Assembly: GCA_024741835.1 (NCBI GenBank)
Contig: JAENRP010000090.1
Coordinates: 99,148 to 156,177, forward strand
Source: Diplocarpon mali
Lineage: Eukaryota > Ascomycota > Leotiomycetes > Helotiales > Drepanopezizaceae
Reading direction: 5' to 3'
DNA: 57,030 nucleotides
A program made the translations under genes and the position numbers. The notes beneath the pieces are model-generated. The model did no database searches. It was not told where the DNA came from and saw only the letters and a program-made list of their open reading frames with translations. Positions 11,989 through 21,961 of this stretch are shown one piece after another. Each line of letters starts with the position of its first letter. The stretch's first letter is position 1.

Positions 11989-14399
11989 TTATTTACTAAC
12001 CTATTTCGCATCTGGCCTATTATCTTCTAAGTGACTATAATCATCTATACCACTTTCTTAAGCATTTAGCTAAGCTTATAGGTTCTAAGGTAGCCCTAGC
12101 TTTATAGGATTAGCCTAATGAAAGTTGCGAATCTTATATAGGGATCTTGCAAAATTTAAGGCGTAATACTAACTCAAATCAGGGTTATAATTAGTCCATT
12201 TAACCTAGTACTCTAGCTTTCCTTAAGATAGGCGTACACTTAATATCTTAGACACTTTATACTCTTCTTGCTTAGCGATCTTTTCTATAGTAGGCCAGGG
12301 TTATTCCTAACCTAGTAAGGGGTTCTGCGGATCTTTAAATAGTAGCTTTAGCGCAAAGATATTATATATTATAGAACTTATAAGCAGCTTGATCTAATAT
12401 AAATTGCCTACCTTCTTAAAAACCTCGAAAGGACTATCCTATTGATTAGCCAGTTTCCTACTAAGGCGGTAGTTCTTAAGATTTTTTATTAAGAGGTAGA
12501 TTATATCTCTAGGTTTCTAATCAATTTCCTTTTAGTATTGATTCGTAGACTTATGCATTTTCTCTTAAGCGCGTTTTATATTGCCTTTTGCTACTTCCTA
12601 AGCTGCGTGCATCCTCTTTACTACTAGCTTAGCTTCTGCCTAGTTCAATTTCTCCTATAGGCTAGACGGTTTCAAAGGGATCTAGTCCCAACTTATCTAA
12701 GGTGCAACTCTATACCTAAGCTAATATAAGGTTATACTAATCGAAGCGTAAGGTAGAGTCGATTGCGTATAATCTATTAATAGAATTAGTTCACTCTAAT
12801 TATCTTAATAGTAATTAATAAAAGGCCTTAGCCTTAAATTAATATATTTATTCATAATCTCTATTTAGCCGTTAGTCTCCTTATAGTACGCTATAGAGAG
12901 TTTAATCTTAATACTAATAATATAGCAGAACTCTCTTTAAAATAAGGAGACGAATTAAGGGCCTCGGTCTAAGGTAATTGTCTCTAGAATATAGCCGAAT
13001 TGATAAATCCACTAAACGAACAATCAGGCAGTTCCTTAAGCGTTAATATCTTTTTAATAAGGAATTGTAATAATACTCTTACTAAGTTGGTTTATAAAAA
13101 CCAGGATTCGATCAAAGCTATGCTTATTAAGAGGGAAATCCTTAAAATCTAAATATAAGTGCTATATAGGATAGTTAGGAATAGGGAGGGACTATAGGAG
13201 ACCTTATTGTTTAGTTGTCTTCGAATGCGAGAATTGACAAAGTCTGCAGTTTGCAACGAATCTTTTGCAATCCGAACCTATCCTAACCTAATAGTACTTA
13301 AGAGCGAGTAGCTAATAGGTCTTTAAGCTACTAGGGTGCGCGCTTAAAGGTTAGTTATAAGCTTCCTAAATTAAACAAATGTATAAAGGAGTATTATAGT
13401 ATACGCAAAGACGCTCCTTAAAGCAAAGCAATCTGTCTTTTAAAGAGTAGTTCTTAAAGAGGTCGGCGCGAATCTCTTAAAAGGATTCGCAGTTATCTTA
13501 ATAAAGCTTTTCGATCAAATCAAAGGAATCCTTAAGTCGATTTAGGGTCGAATTAGGATTATCGGTTAATATTAGGGCAAGGGTACCTTCGGCAGATTCA
13601 GCAAGAAATTTATCAGCTAGTTTAGTATTAATTCAAAGGTCCAACTGGGCTAGGGAAATTAAAACCTAGGATCGGCTATCTAGCTTCGCTTGCTTATAAA
13701 CCGGTATATCCTACTCTTAGCAGCTAAGAATATCGGCCTTTTAATTGTCTTTACTAAGAGTATATACGATTTGAAAATTGAAGTTAAATAGGAATTCCAT
13801 CTATTAATACTATTTCGCAGTCAGAACCTTAGTAGTTATAAAGTACTCAAGGGAGCAGTAATCTAAGTAAATATCAACTCGCTCCTTAAGTAATATAAGC
13901 TTAGGTCTCTATTTATAGCAGGATTCGACAATAGTAAAGAGTTCCTTATTATATATTTCCTAATTAGGTTCGTAGCTAAAGAGTATATGCGAATAGAAGC
14001 CAATTGGGTACTATTGCTTATTAGAGTATTATTAAAAAAGTACTCTAGCGACAATGCTATTAGAAGTATCAGTTTCTAGCTTTATAAGTAAGTTAGGGTC
14101 AAAATGGTAAATCTGCTGAATCGAGAGCAATTGCTTATAAAGCTCTTTAAAAGCGATTCGGCACTCTTCTATCTAATTCCAAGGTACCGTTAGTTAGGTT
14201 AGAACTAAAAGGGGTTTGGCGATTAGCCTAAAGTTGCAAATAAATTATTAGTAGAACTTGCAAAATCCTAGGTAAGACTTCACTTTAGTAATAGTTTTCA
14301 AGTACTTCTAATTGCGCAGTAGTTCGACCTTTTTAAGGTCCAGTTCGATCCTAGTTATTATTAGAACGTATTTAAGATATTAAGTTCGAGTAATATAGA
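11989..14399 (-). pseudogene. Gyp-1 A2 pol, 3' half: RNase H, integrase, chromodomain
   Basis: Downstream half of A2 pol after the Cop-1 insertion. RNase H lies at about 13600-14200. Integrase core (about 12700-13300) shows the three catalytic positions in readable context: Asp in LYLDFKDFP, Asp in TLDRGP and Glu in the TNG.IEIMN block. The C-terminus holds a chromodomain read as EEYKVSKILSVRLS, GKLEY and VKWTNYNPDLS (about 12160-12275), then a tail NHLEDNRPDAK-type ending at TAA 11989-11991. Chromodomains in chromoviruses target integration to modified histones. Many TAG/TAA stops, some where Trp or Gln is conserved. Confidence 0.9.
14395..14399. repeat. Target-site duplication ATAGA, left copy (Cop-1 into A2)
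   Basis: ATAGA precedes the Cop-1 LTR and recurs at 21957-21961. A1 shows the empty site (aatatagaactcgc, about 2418-2431), which confirms the insertion point. Confidence 0.96.
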
Positions 14400-14597
14400 T
14401 GTGGTGCGGTCGGCTGGAGGGCCTTCATTAGGTCGCTTAAGAGGCTCGCTGATATGGGAGAAGATGATTGATTGTATTATTATCTAGTGTATATCTGGTA
14501 AGGAGACTTCGGAAAGAAAAGGGAGAGTCTATGACTCAGCAGGAGTCACGTGGAGGGTCTCCAGAATAAGTGGAGACTCCGCCCATTCTATACGACA
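14400..14597 (-). repeat. Cop-1 LTR (3' LTR), 198 bp
   Basis: TGTGGTGCGG...ATACGACA. Same length as 21759-21956 and the solo LTR at 25731-25928. Contains GATTGATTGTATTATTATC and a paired GGTCTCC...GGAGACTCC segment near its right end. Confidence 0.96.
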
Positions 14598-14607
14598 CAC
14601 CCCCTAG
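14598..14607 (-). other. Polypurine tract of Cop-1
   Basis: Minus strand reads AACTAGGGGGTG directly before the 3' LTR, a short G-rich purine run in the expected place. Confidence 0.65.
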
Positions 14608-14899
14608 TTGGGCGATGCTCCTAGAATCGCTTAGCTATATAGATAAAACAAAAGAAAGAATGGCAGTTGTAAAGAAAAGAGGCTCCATCTTACGTGTTGC
14701 CCCTCTAGAGGTCGTTCCTTCTAGAATGAGAAGGGTTGCCATAGGCAATAAGCGCGCTTAGGAATCTTCGCGATTCTACGCTAGTACTCTATTAGGCTTC
14801 CTATAAAGTATTTCCATCGCAGAGGTTCTCCTTCCCTTCTTCTAAAAATAACCCTCCTTTATTATTTAAAATATCGTCTTTATACTAATAATTTTGAAT
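14608..14899. other. Cop-1 3' region, no recognised gene
   Basis: A 63-codon plus-strand frame starts inside the LTR at 14570 and ends at 14761, but it resembles nothing I know. It may be the 5' flank of the antisense gene that follows. Confidence 0.4.
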
Positions 14900-15835
14900 A
14901 TAGAAGGAACTCCTGCTTGTCGTGGCCCCGGCCGCCCCCGCAAAGTAAGACCCTTGGAGTCCCTGTACCCTACGTTATACTGACTTTGCGCTAGGTCGTT
15001 GGCGCTCCTGCGGGAGCTGGAACCCTGTCCTGGTCCTCCTAGCGCCTGCTGGGTAACGAGCCGCCGCCGCCGTCCCTACTGCTACCGCCGCCCCCGCCGC
15101 CGCTGCCGCCACCTAAGAGCCCTGCCCCCGCTGCGCGCTGTGTGCCTGAGCCTATGATAGAGCGCGATAACGCGTGCGTGCGTTGCATCGCACGCGAGAG
15201 CACTGGCAATCTCGATTGTCGGTGCTTTAATAGCACCTTTAGTGCGCGTTGCGTTTATTATGCGGTGCTAAGCAACGGCTGCCAGTAGGCCAGCGGACCT
15301 CTCCTCGCCTCCTGGGAGGCTGTCGTGTCGGCCCGCGCCCGCGGTGCCTCTAAGGAGGAGGTGGCGCCACTGCTAAATGCAGTGAAGGGTGCGCTTCGGA
15401 GCTTCCATAGTACGTCTTGTCGAGTCTCGTTGAGTTCCAGGCTGATTTTTAAAAGATAGGAGCGATCGGACCCCGGTGCCGGGAGGGCCCGCCACTCCCG
15501 CGAGTGGTGGTGCTGCTGCCTCCCCCGCTCCTGGCATCCTGTTCGCGTTCGCCGCCGGCCCGTTTCCCCCGCTCGCCGCCGCCGCCACTCCTGTCCCTGC
15601 CGCCGCCGCCGCCGACCCCTTTGTATCTCCCTTCGTCTCCCCGGCCCCTGCCGTCGCCGCTCCCGCCTTTGCCGCCGCCCCCGCCGCACCCCCTGCCTTC
15701 GCCCCCGCCGTCGCTAGTGTGTTTGCCAGCGGGCCTCTGGCCGAGGGAGTGCCTCCAGGCCTCTCTCGGGAGGAGATCCGTGCGGAGCTTATGGCTATGG
15801 CTTCGCAGCTCCTAGCCCTAGCTAAGAGGATCTGA
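14900..15835 (+). pseudogene. Antisense gene of Cop-1: AT-hook-like, Cys-rich, Ala/Pro-rich; frameshifted
   Basis: Plus-strand coding remains opposite to Cop-1 gag-pol. Three recognisable parts lie in two frames. (1) CRGPGRPRKV at 14918-14947 contains the GRP core of an AT-hook DNA-binding motif. (2) After a Pro-run and ATG at 15154, a Cys domain at 15175-15282 reads CVRCIARES, then LDCRC, SARCVYY and LSNGC: C-x2-C-x10-C-x10-C-x2-Y-x6-C, with Tyr (TAT) where TGT would give Cys. (3) In the AT-hook frame, 15446-15835 is open: FLKDRSDRTPVPGG, a long Ala/Pro/Val tract, then an amphipathic end, LSREEIRAELMAM to LALAKRI and TGA. The part is GC-rich, unlike the rest of the window. It could be a nuclear DNA- or zinc-binding factor; that is inference. 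Frame changes may be introns or indels. Confidence 0.6.
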
Positions 15836-16039
15836 GGAAGGGTCGCGCCTTGCAATAGCAGCTTAGGAACGTTACCTATTCTTATATTTTTAGAAAAGGA
15901 GAAGCTTCTGCGGTGCGCTTTGCAAAAGAAAACAAATGAACGTAACTGTAAGAGAGTAGGAGCTTGTAAGTACGAGTCTCCTAGTAATGAGTGACTACTC
16001 GCTAGCGAGTGCGAGTTATTGAACGATTGTTTGGAAGCT
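15836..16039. other. Spacer between convergent antisense gene and Cop-1 pol end
   Basis: About 200 bases between the two convergent stops. No gene seen; both transcripts would terminate here. Confidence 0.6.
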
Positions 16040-19000
16040 CTAGAGGTTTAATAAACGAATGAAGCTTTCAAACTTCTGACGGTCCAGGTTCTTAGTAAGC
16101 CTATCTGCGTACATCTCCTTAGTAGGGAGGTAGATTATCTAAAAGCTTCCTCTCTAGTACTCCTAGCGGATCCATATATTGCTGATTTCGACATGTCGGA
16201 GGCTCGTCTTGATCTTCTCGTTCTCTATGACAATTAGCCGAATCGTCTGTTGGTTGTCGCAATATATATTCCATTTAAAGAGGGAGTCTATGCGAATCTC
16301 CTTAAAGAGGCGTTTTATAGCTATTATTTCCTTTGCAGTAGAAACCATGCTATAGAGTTCTGCTTTAGTAGAGGAGAGCGTGACAGTCGCTTGGCGATTC
16401 GCTTTCTAAATAATCGGTCCTTTAAATAGGAAGAAGATGTATCCTTAAGAGGATCTGCAGGTCTCTCGGTCATCTCCGAAAGAAGCATCTAAAGACGCGA
16501 CCAGTTGGTGTTCCTTGGCCTTAAAGCTATAGGCAATTCCTAAGAAGCGCGTACCGTATAGGTATCGAAGCGTCCAGTCCGCGGCTGAGAGGTACTTAGA
16601 GCTTGGATTAGTCAGGAAGAAAGACAGTTAGGAGGCTGCGAACGCAACATCTGGGCATATTATAATCGCCGTATAGAGAATAGAGCCTATTTTCTCTTAG
16701 TACTCCTTTACCTTTTCTAGGGAAGCTTGCCCTAAGTTCTTGACAAACTCCTTCTTTGGCAGTAGAGTACTAGGCACTCTCCCTATATTAGCTCCGAACT
16801 TTTGAGCGATCTTCTCAATATAGGTATCATAAACTAAGGAGATCCTCTTTGCCTTCCTATCTCGAATAATCCTTACTCTAAGGAACTAGGAGATATCTCC
16901 TATGATAGTAAGCTTATACGCCCTCTTTAGGTCTTCAATCAGACGAGTCGCCCGATCTAGGTTGGAGGCCTTATATAACACTTGAATATCGTCGATATAA
17001 AACGCTATAAAGACTATGCGATCCTTTGTTATGAAAATACAAGGCTCCTCGCCTAGTGGCTCGAGTTGAAGGCCCTTAAGCGTTCTTATAAAGTTCCTAT
17101 ATCATAGCGCCAGAGAGTCTTTCAGCCTGTAGAGCGCGCGGTCCAGTTCTACTACTATACTAGGGCGCTTGAAGCCATCTGGTAGGAAGCACGTGACTGG
17201 AGCACTCCTTAGGTCTCTAGGAGCGTTGATAAATGCGTTGACGACGTCGAACTACTTTACTTCCATATCAAAGTACGCGGCAAGCGCTATTAGTACCCTA
17301 AAAGACCTCGCTGCAAGTATAGCTACGTAGGTTGAGAAAATTAAAGCTTCATCTTAGAGATCCCCTTTCACAACTAGCCGTAATCGGCACTTTAGAAGCT
17401 CGCTAGAGCTATTGACCTTATAGGTAAAAACCCATTTCAATAGTATCGGCGGGGGCTTTGAGTAATCCCTCTATACGATTCTCTAGCAACTCCGAGATTC
17501 CAAATTCCTAATCTCCTAGCGCCCTCCTTCCTTAAATTGTTCGCTAAAAGGGTACTTCTCTAAGTCCAGCCATCCTTTCAGAGGCTTCAGCAGAGAGCCT
17601 TAGTGCTATAGGCGGTTGAGAGACTGCGCTCTGTCCTTTGCCCGACTATCAACTGCAGCTTTAACAACTGTATAAACCGTTAAATAGTCCTTCCTATCCT
17701 CCCTTATTTGTTCGTTCGCTTAGAAGGTCGATACAAACTCCTGCGCACGTAGGGAGTAGGGTAAATCAATATTGCTTTAGGAGAGCATATGCTCTAGAGC
17801 GGTAGTGTACACTTTTGAAGTCTCCTATTGCTTAACGCTTAAGCGTCTTGTCCTCTTTTGCCTAGGAAGAGGGAGTTCCTCCTTGCGCTTTTCTCTACAG
17901 GTCTCCTCTTCTATTTTTATTATTACTAGAGGTTCCTCTAGGAGTTTAGGTAGCTCTATCTCCTAAGCCTATAGTCTTTAAGCTGGTATTACAACTTAAG
18001 GTATTGTATTATTAGGGCCTACTCCTCTTACTAGGTCGCTTCTTATAAGACTATTAGAGCTCCTCCCGGATCTTAGCAGCAGTGCCTCTAGCCTTCTACC
18101 AGAGTTCACTAGGGCCTGCCTTTATAACCGAAGACTCCGTCTTAGAACCCTTAAGCCATCTCCATTCCTGCGCAGAATAGCGGCTAAAGATCTGCCGATC
18201 GCCTTATAAAACTCGTCTTTAAAGACTCCTTCAGAGTCGTCTACGGTTCCTTCTTCGGTAGGGCCTCTGTAGGGAATCATCACCCTTAAGCTCTAGTCGC
18301 CATTTGCCTTCTTAGAGACTGGCGAAGTGGCTTCCAATTCGCTTGCTTCCACCCCCGAGTTTCTAAGCGGGTCTCTTAGAGAATTTGGATTTAAGTTAAG
18401 GCCTTCTATATCATTAGTTGGAGGCTGTGGAGCAGCGTCGGTCTGCGATGCAGGCTCTTCTTATACGGCGGCTTCTTCTGCGGCGATTGCGTTCGGCCCT
18501 GCGACAAGCTCCGATTCCTCGAAAATGCCTTCGAACTCAGCGTCCTAAGCTCCCTCTCCCTCTCCGATCAATTGGAGGGTCGTCTTAAGTTCCTAGCGCG
18601 ATATAGGGTTTGCGCGCTCAGCTTCTGGACTATAGAAGAGAGACTTGTCGAATTCGACATTACGAGTCGTTATTACTCGCTGGAGCATAGGAACCCAGAT
18701 TCTATAAACATTAGAGGTAATATATTTAATTAAGTAACCTAAGTGCCCTTGTGGTTCAATTTTAAAGGTTCGGCGGTCCCTTCCTGCCTCTCTCTCCTTA
18801 ATTAAAGGGTATGCGCAAGCGCTATACGTATAAACGCGACTCTAGTCGGGCTTTAAGCTTGCTGTCATTTGCTTAATAAGCAGCGGCTTGTAAAATCGAA
18901 AATACTACTTAAACCAATTATAGAGAGCCTCGCTCGGTAAGATCATCTTCTTCCTAGCGAGTGGGGAGATGTTGTAGAGGTACGTAGCAGCCTCTATAAC

Positions 19001-21553
19001 CTCTGGCCAAAGGCTTGCTGGAAGCCTAGCGTAGATCCTCATTTTAATAGAGCGTTCAATCAACTCCCTTCCTGCTCGCTCCGCGCCTCTATTAGGTTGG
19101 TGTATATAGGCGGGAGTAAGCTCTAAATCGATTCCCTCCTCTTTTACCTATCTTTAGTACTCTATAAGAGAGTCTTCCCTTAAGGAGATTACTAAAGTGT
19201 TATTGTCTTATCTGATCTTGCAAATGGAAAGCCTATATTGGCGTTTCACCTGTGCTTCAAAGGCCTAGAGGACCTTTATAACTACGTCTCTGCCCTTCGA
19301 TCTTAGTGGGAACGTCTAGAGCATACCGCTATACTCGTCCTTAATTAAAAGAACCTATGAGCAACTGTTATACGAGTTGTCTAGAAAGTCAAAGAGATCC
19401 TAGGAGATCCTGAAGAAGGGCCTCGAAGATCGGTTCTCAAAGGTAGCGCGAGAAATAACTTGCTTAGCAGACGCTACTGCGTATGCAGGGTACTCCAGCC
19501 TCTGTATTCTCCTGATCTTCACTCCCTTAGCGCACTTGACTAGCGCTTGGAGAGCCTCTGCACCTAGGTGGCTAGCGCGAAGGTGCCAAGTGTACGCGTT
19601 ATCATCCTATACCCTAGTAGGTACATAGCTAGACTGGAACCTATTATAGAGCATTATCTCAGCTATAGGGAACGCTATTAAGGCAGAGAAGTCACGTTGA
19701 AGCATATTTAGGAGATCCAAATAGTTGATAGGCTTGTATTCAAAGAAAACAAGATTATGGCGACGCTCTAACTGAGCTCGCTTTACAGAATCTCTAATGC
19801 TCCTAGAGCACAAAGTGAGGTCTACCCTAGAGTACTAAAAACCCTTGTCCGCAAGGAGCCTCTCTAAGATAATATTAGTAGTAAACTCCTCTATAATAGT
19901 AATGTTACAAAGCGTCATCCCTATAGGAGAGCTGTTATGCTATAGAAGAGAGTCCGCTATATATCTATCACCTCTCCTAATGATTGGGAGTCTTAAGGTA
20001 CCTACTTTAATATATTGCTGCGAGTCGCTAGAAGGCTTAAAGGTGCCTGCGATGAGTAAATCCTTCGAATTAACGATATGAGTGGCCGCGCAATTGTTAA
20101 GGAGCGTACTTAAGGAGAGCGGGTGGCGTTCCAGCTTAGAGAGGTGGTAGACGTTGAACGATTCTTTAAAAGCGTCGAAGGCAGAGGGATCTATTACTAT
20201 GAAGACTGGTGAGTTCTCCCTTTTGCTGCCTGAACCGTCCTCCTTAGAGGCTGAAGCCTTTCCCTTGAATTTGTCAATTGCTATTATTGTAATATCATTC
20301 TCCTTAAGCCATGCTTAGAGACCCTTGAACTGGTCTCCTGCGTTTAAAGCCTTTCGTATTCGTAGGACCTCCTCTTGCGAGGGGAGAACCTTTATGTTTT
20401 CCTTACGCCTGTCTATAGTATATAACAGTTTCCGATAGTCCTAGGGCTTCCAATAGTGATTTTTAGAGCCTCTACAAGGGCACTTGGGCCTGATCTCCCT
20501 CCTAGAGCTTGTAGAGCGATTTCGGGAGCTGCTCGCTGGAGCCTGCGAAGGGGTTTCGGCATCTAAGAGAGACTCTCGAGTAGCAAAAACTGCTAGCCCT
20601 TTATTATCGATCGCTCTATTGGATTCAATGCCCGCTAGGGCGCGGCTTAGCTGCATTGGGTTGTGCTTGCATAGGGTTCCTATCTGCTTATTAGTGATAA
20701 TTTCCTCCTTTAGGCGAGTCGCCCAACTCAGATTAATCTTTACTATAACTGAGTCTAAAAAGTCAGTAACTCCCAGTCTCCCTTTGATCTTAGGAAGACT
20801 GTATTGCTCTGCTAGGCGGTACGCCTCCTGCCACTCCTGGATCTACTGCTAAGTATTGGTTCTCCTAGTTTTGCCTTAGCGTAGTACGTTGCGGTATTGA
20901 AGCCTTGTCTAAGACTAAATAGCCTTATTAGAAGGCGCAATATCACGCTTTAAGATAGATACTAGGCCTTAGAGTGAGAGTTGCTAGTTAACCAAATTGG
21001 CATACGGGTTATTAGCAGTAGTTCCACTTATAGGAGTGTCTCTATCAGGTATTAAGGAGGAGAGCTTCTTAGCTTGGATTTATGCTTAAGCCATCGCGGA
21101 AGCTAGGAGCGTTCCGTCGACGGTCTTAGAGACCTATTCTAGGAGTAGCTCGTAGTGTTTGCATTAGGTCTTCCAAGTTTCCTTACGCAGGTGGTACTCC
21201 TTTATTAGGATTTCATATTTATCCTTAATGTCCTTATAAGAAGCCTATGGAGGAGGAGCCTTTGACGGATCTCCTAGGGGAAAGCGGGCGTAAATCTATT
21301 CGGATGGAGTCGCCGCATACTCTTCATACAACCTCGCGTATGCTACGCAGAGGTTAGCCGTTTCCAGTTCCTTAAGCTCCTATATAGAAGGAGCTTGAGG
21401 CTCGGTCTCTATGATTGACTTGAATAGGAATCTCGGATCGGCAAAAATGGTAATGTTATAGAGCTTAGCGAAGAATATATATTTACTAAACCACTTCACT
21501 TAAGAGGCAGAAGTGTTGAGGCGAGGCTCGGAGATGCTTGAAGAGTTAGACAT
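16040..21553 (-). pseudogene. Cop-1 gag-pol polyprotein, one frame, stop-broken
   Basis: A single 1,838-codon frame from ATG (21553-21551) to TAG (16042-16040); all the long open segments inside it (20441-20656, 19607-19813, 16163-16348) are in phase, so there are stops but no net indel. Approximate residues: gag 1-380 with a reduced knuckle KCPCRGSKNHY near 350; protease core CAATHIV near 485; pre-integrase HLRASHLGAEAL near 660; integrase with Asp in LFDFLDN near 720, Asp near 785 and Glu in NRGAERAGR near 825; RT with an intact catalytic FYIDDIQV near 1518 (about 16985-17000); RNase H with SLDASFGDD, STKAELYS and IYCDNQQ at 1690-1770. Stops are TAG/TAA at Gln/Trp-like sites. It encoded the particle protein and the enzymes for reverse transcription and integration. 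Reactivation would need many reversions. Confidence 0.95.
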
Positions 21554-21740
21554 ATTAAATGGAGTCTGGTGAAAAAGGTTGGGTATATAAATGAGGTTTG
21601 CAAATGAGGTTCGATCGGAAAATGGAGATTTGTTGATTGAAAATGAAGGTCCTTTAAGTTGTTATAAGTACTCGAAAAGTCGGTCAGGAGCTTGAAGGGC
21701 CCTCTAGCCGGTTGCATGCGAAGAGAAAGCATGTTAAAGT
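21554..21740 (-). other. Cop-1 leader
   Basis: About 190-nt leader between the primer site and the gag ATG. A 78-codon open frame at 21496-21732 overlaps it but is out of phase with gag. Confidence 0.6.
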
Positions 21741-21758
21741 GCTCACAAGGCTTATAAC
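21741..21758 (-). other. Cop-1 primer-binding site, half-tRNA(iMet) type
   Basis: On the minus strand the bases right after the 5' LTR read GTTATAAGCCTTGTGAGC. With transitions allowed (TAAG for TGAG, and so on) this matches the complement of initiator tRNA-Met ending at the anticodon loop, the internal-fragment priming known for Drosophila copia. The tRNA match is from knowledge of iMet anticodon arms, not a search. Confidence 0.7.
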
Positions 21759-21956
21759 TATGGTGCGGTTGGCTGGAGGGCCTTCATTAGGTCGCTTAGG
21801 AGGCTCGCTAATATGGGAGAAGATGATTGATTGTATTATTATCTAGTATATGTCTGGTAAGGAGACTTCGGAAAGAAAAGGGAGAGTCTATGACTCAGCA
21901 GGAGTCACGTGGAGGGTCTCCAGAATAAGTGGAGACTCCGCCCATTCTGCACGACA
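21759..21956 (-). repeat. Cop-1 LTR (5' LTR), 198 bp
   Basis: Begins TATGGTGCGG (TG changed to TA) and ends GCACGACA. Pairs with 14400-14597. Confidence 0.96.
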
Positions 21957-21961
21957 ATAGA
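21957..21961. repeat. Target-site duplication ATAGA, right copy
   Basis: Second copy of the 5-bp duplication flanking Cop-1 (left copy 14395-14399). Confidence 0.96.

Larger units (their letters stand above)
14400..21956 (-). mobile_element. Cop-1, complete Copia element nested in Gyp-1 A2
   Basis: Complete Ty1/Copia element of 7,557 bp with 198-bp LTRs and target duplication ATAGA, inserted in the RT thumb region of A2 pol. Minus-strand order: LTR, half-tRNA-type primer site, gag-pol in one frame, 1.4-kb 3' region with an antisense gene, purine tract, LTR. Its base composition is visibly less AT-rich than all neighbours. The LTRs differ at about eight positions, all transitions. It is the youngest or least RIP-affected full element here. 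Confidence 0.97.

Noticed and set aside
15258..15855. Two long minus-strand ORFs (143 and 160 codons) in the GC-rich island
   Set aside because: Arg/Gly/Ala-rich shadows of the GC-rich plus-strand coding remnant; no family signal, and they lie downstream of the Cop-1 pol stop.
21496..21732. 78-codon minus ORF at the Cop-1 5' end as gag
   Set aside because: Out of phase with the 1,838-codon gag-pol frame, which starts at 21553.
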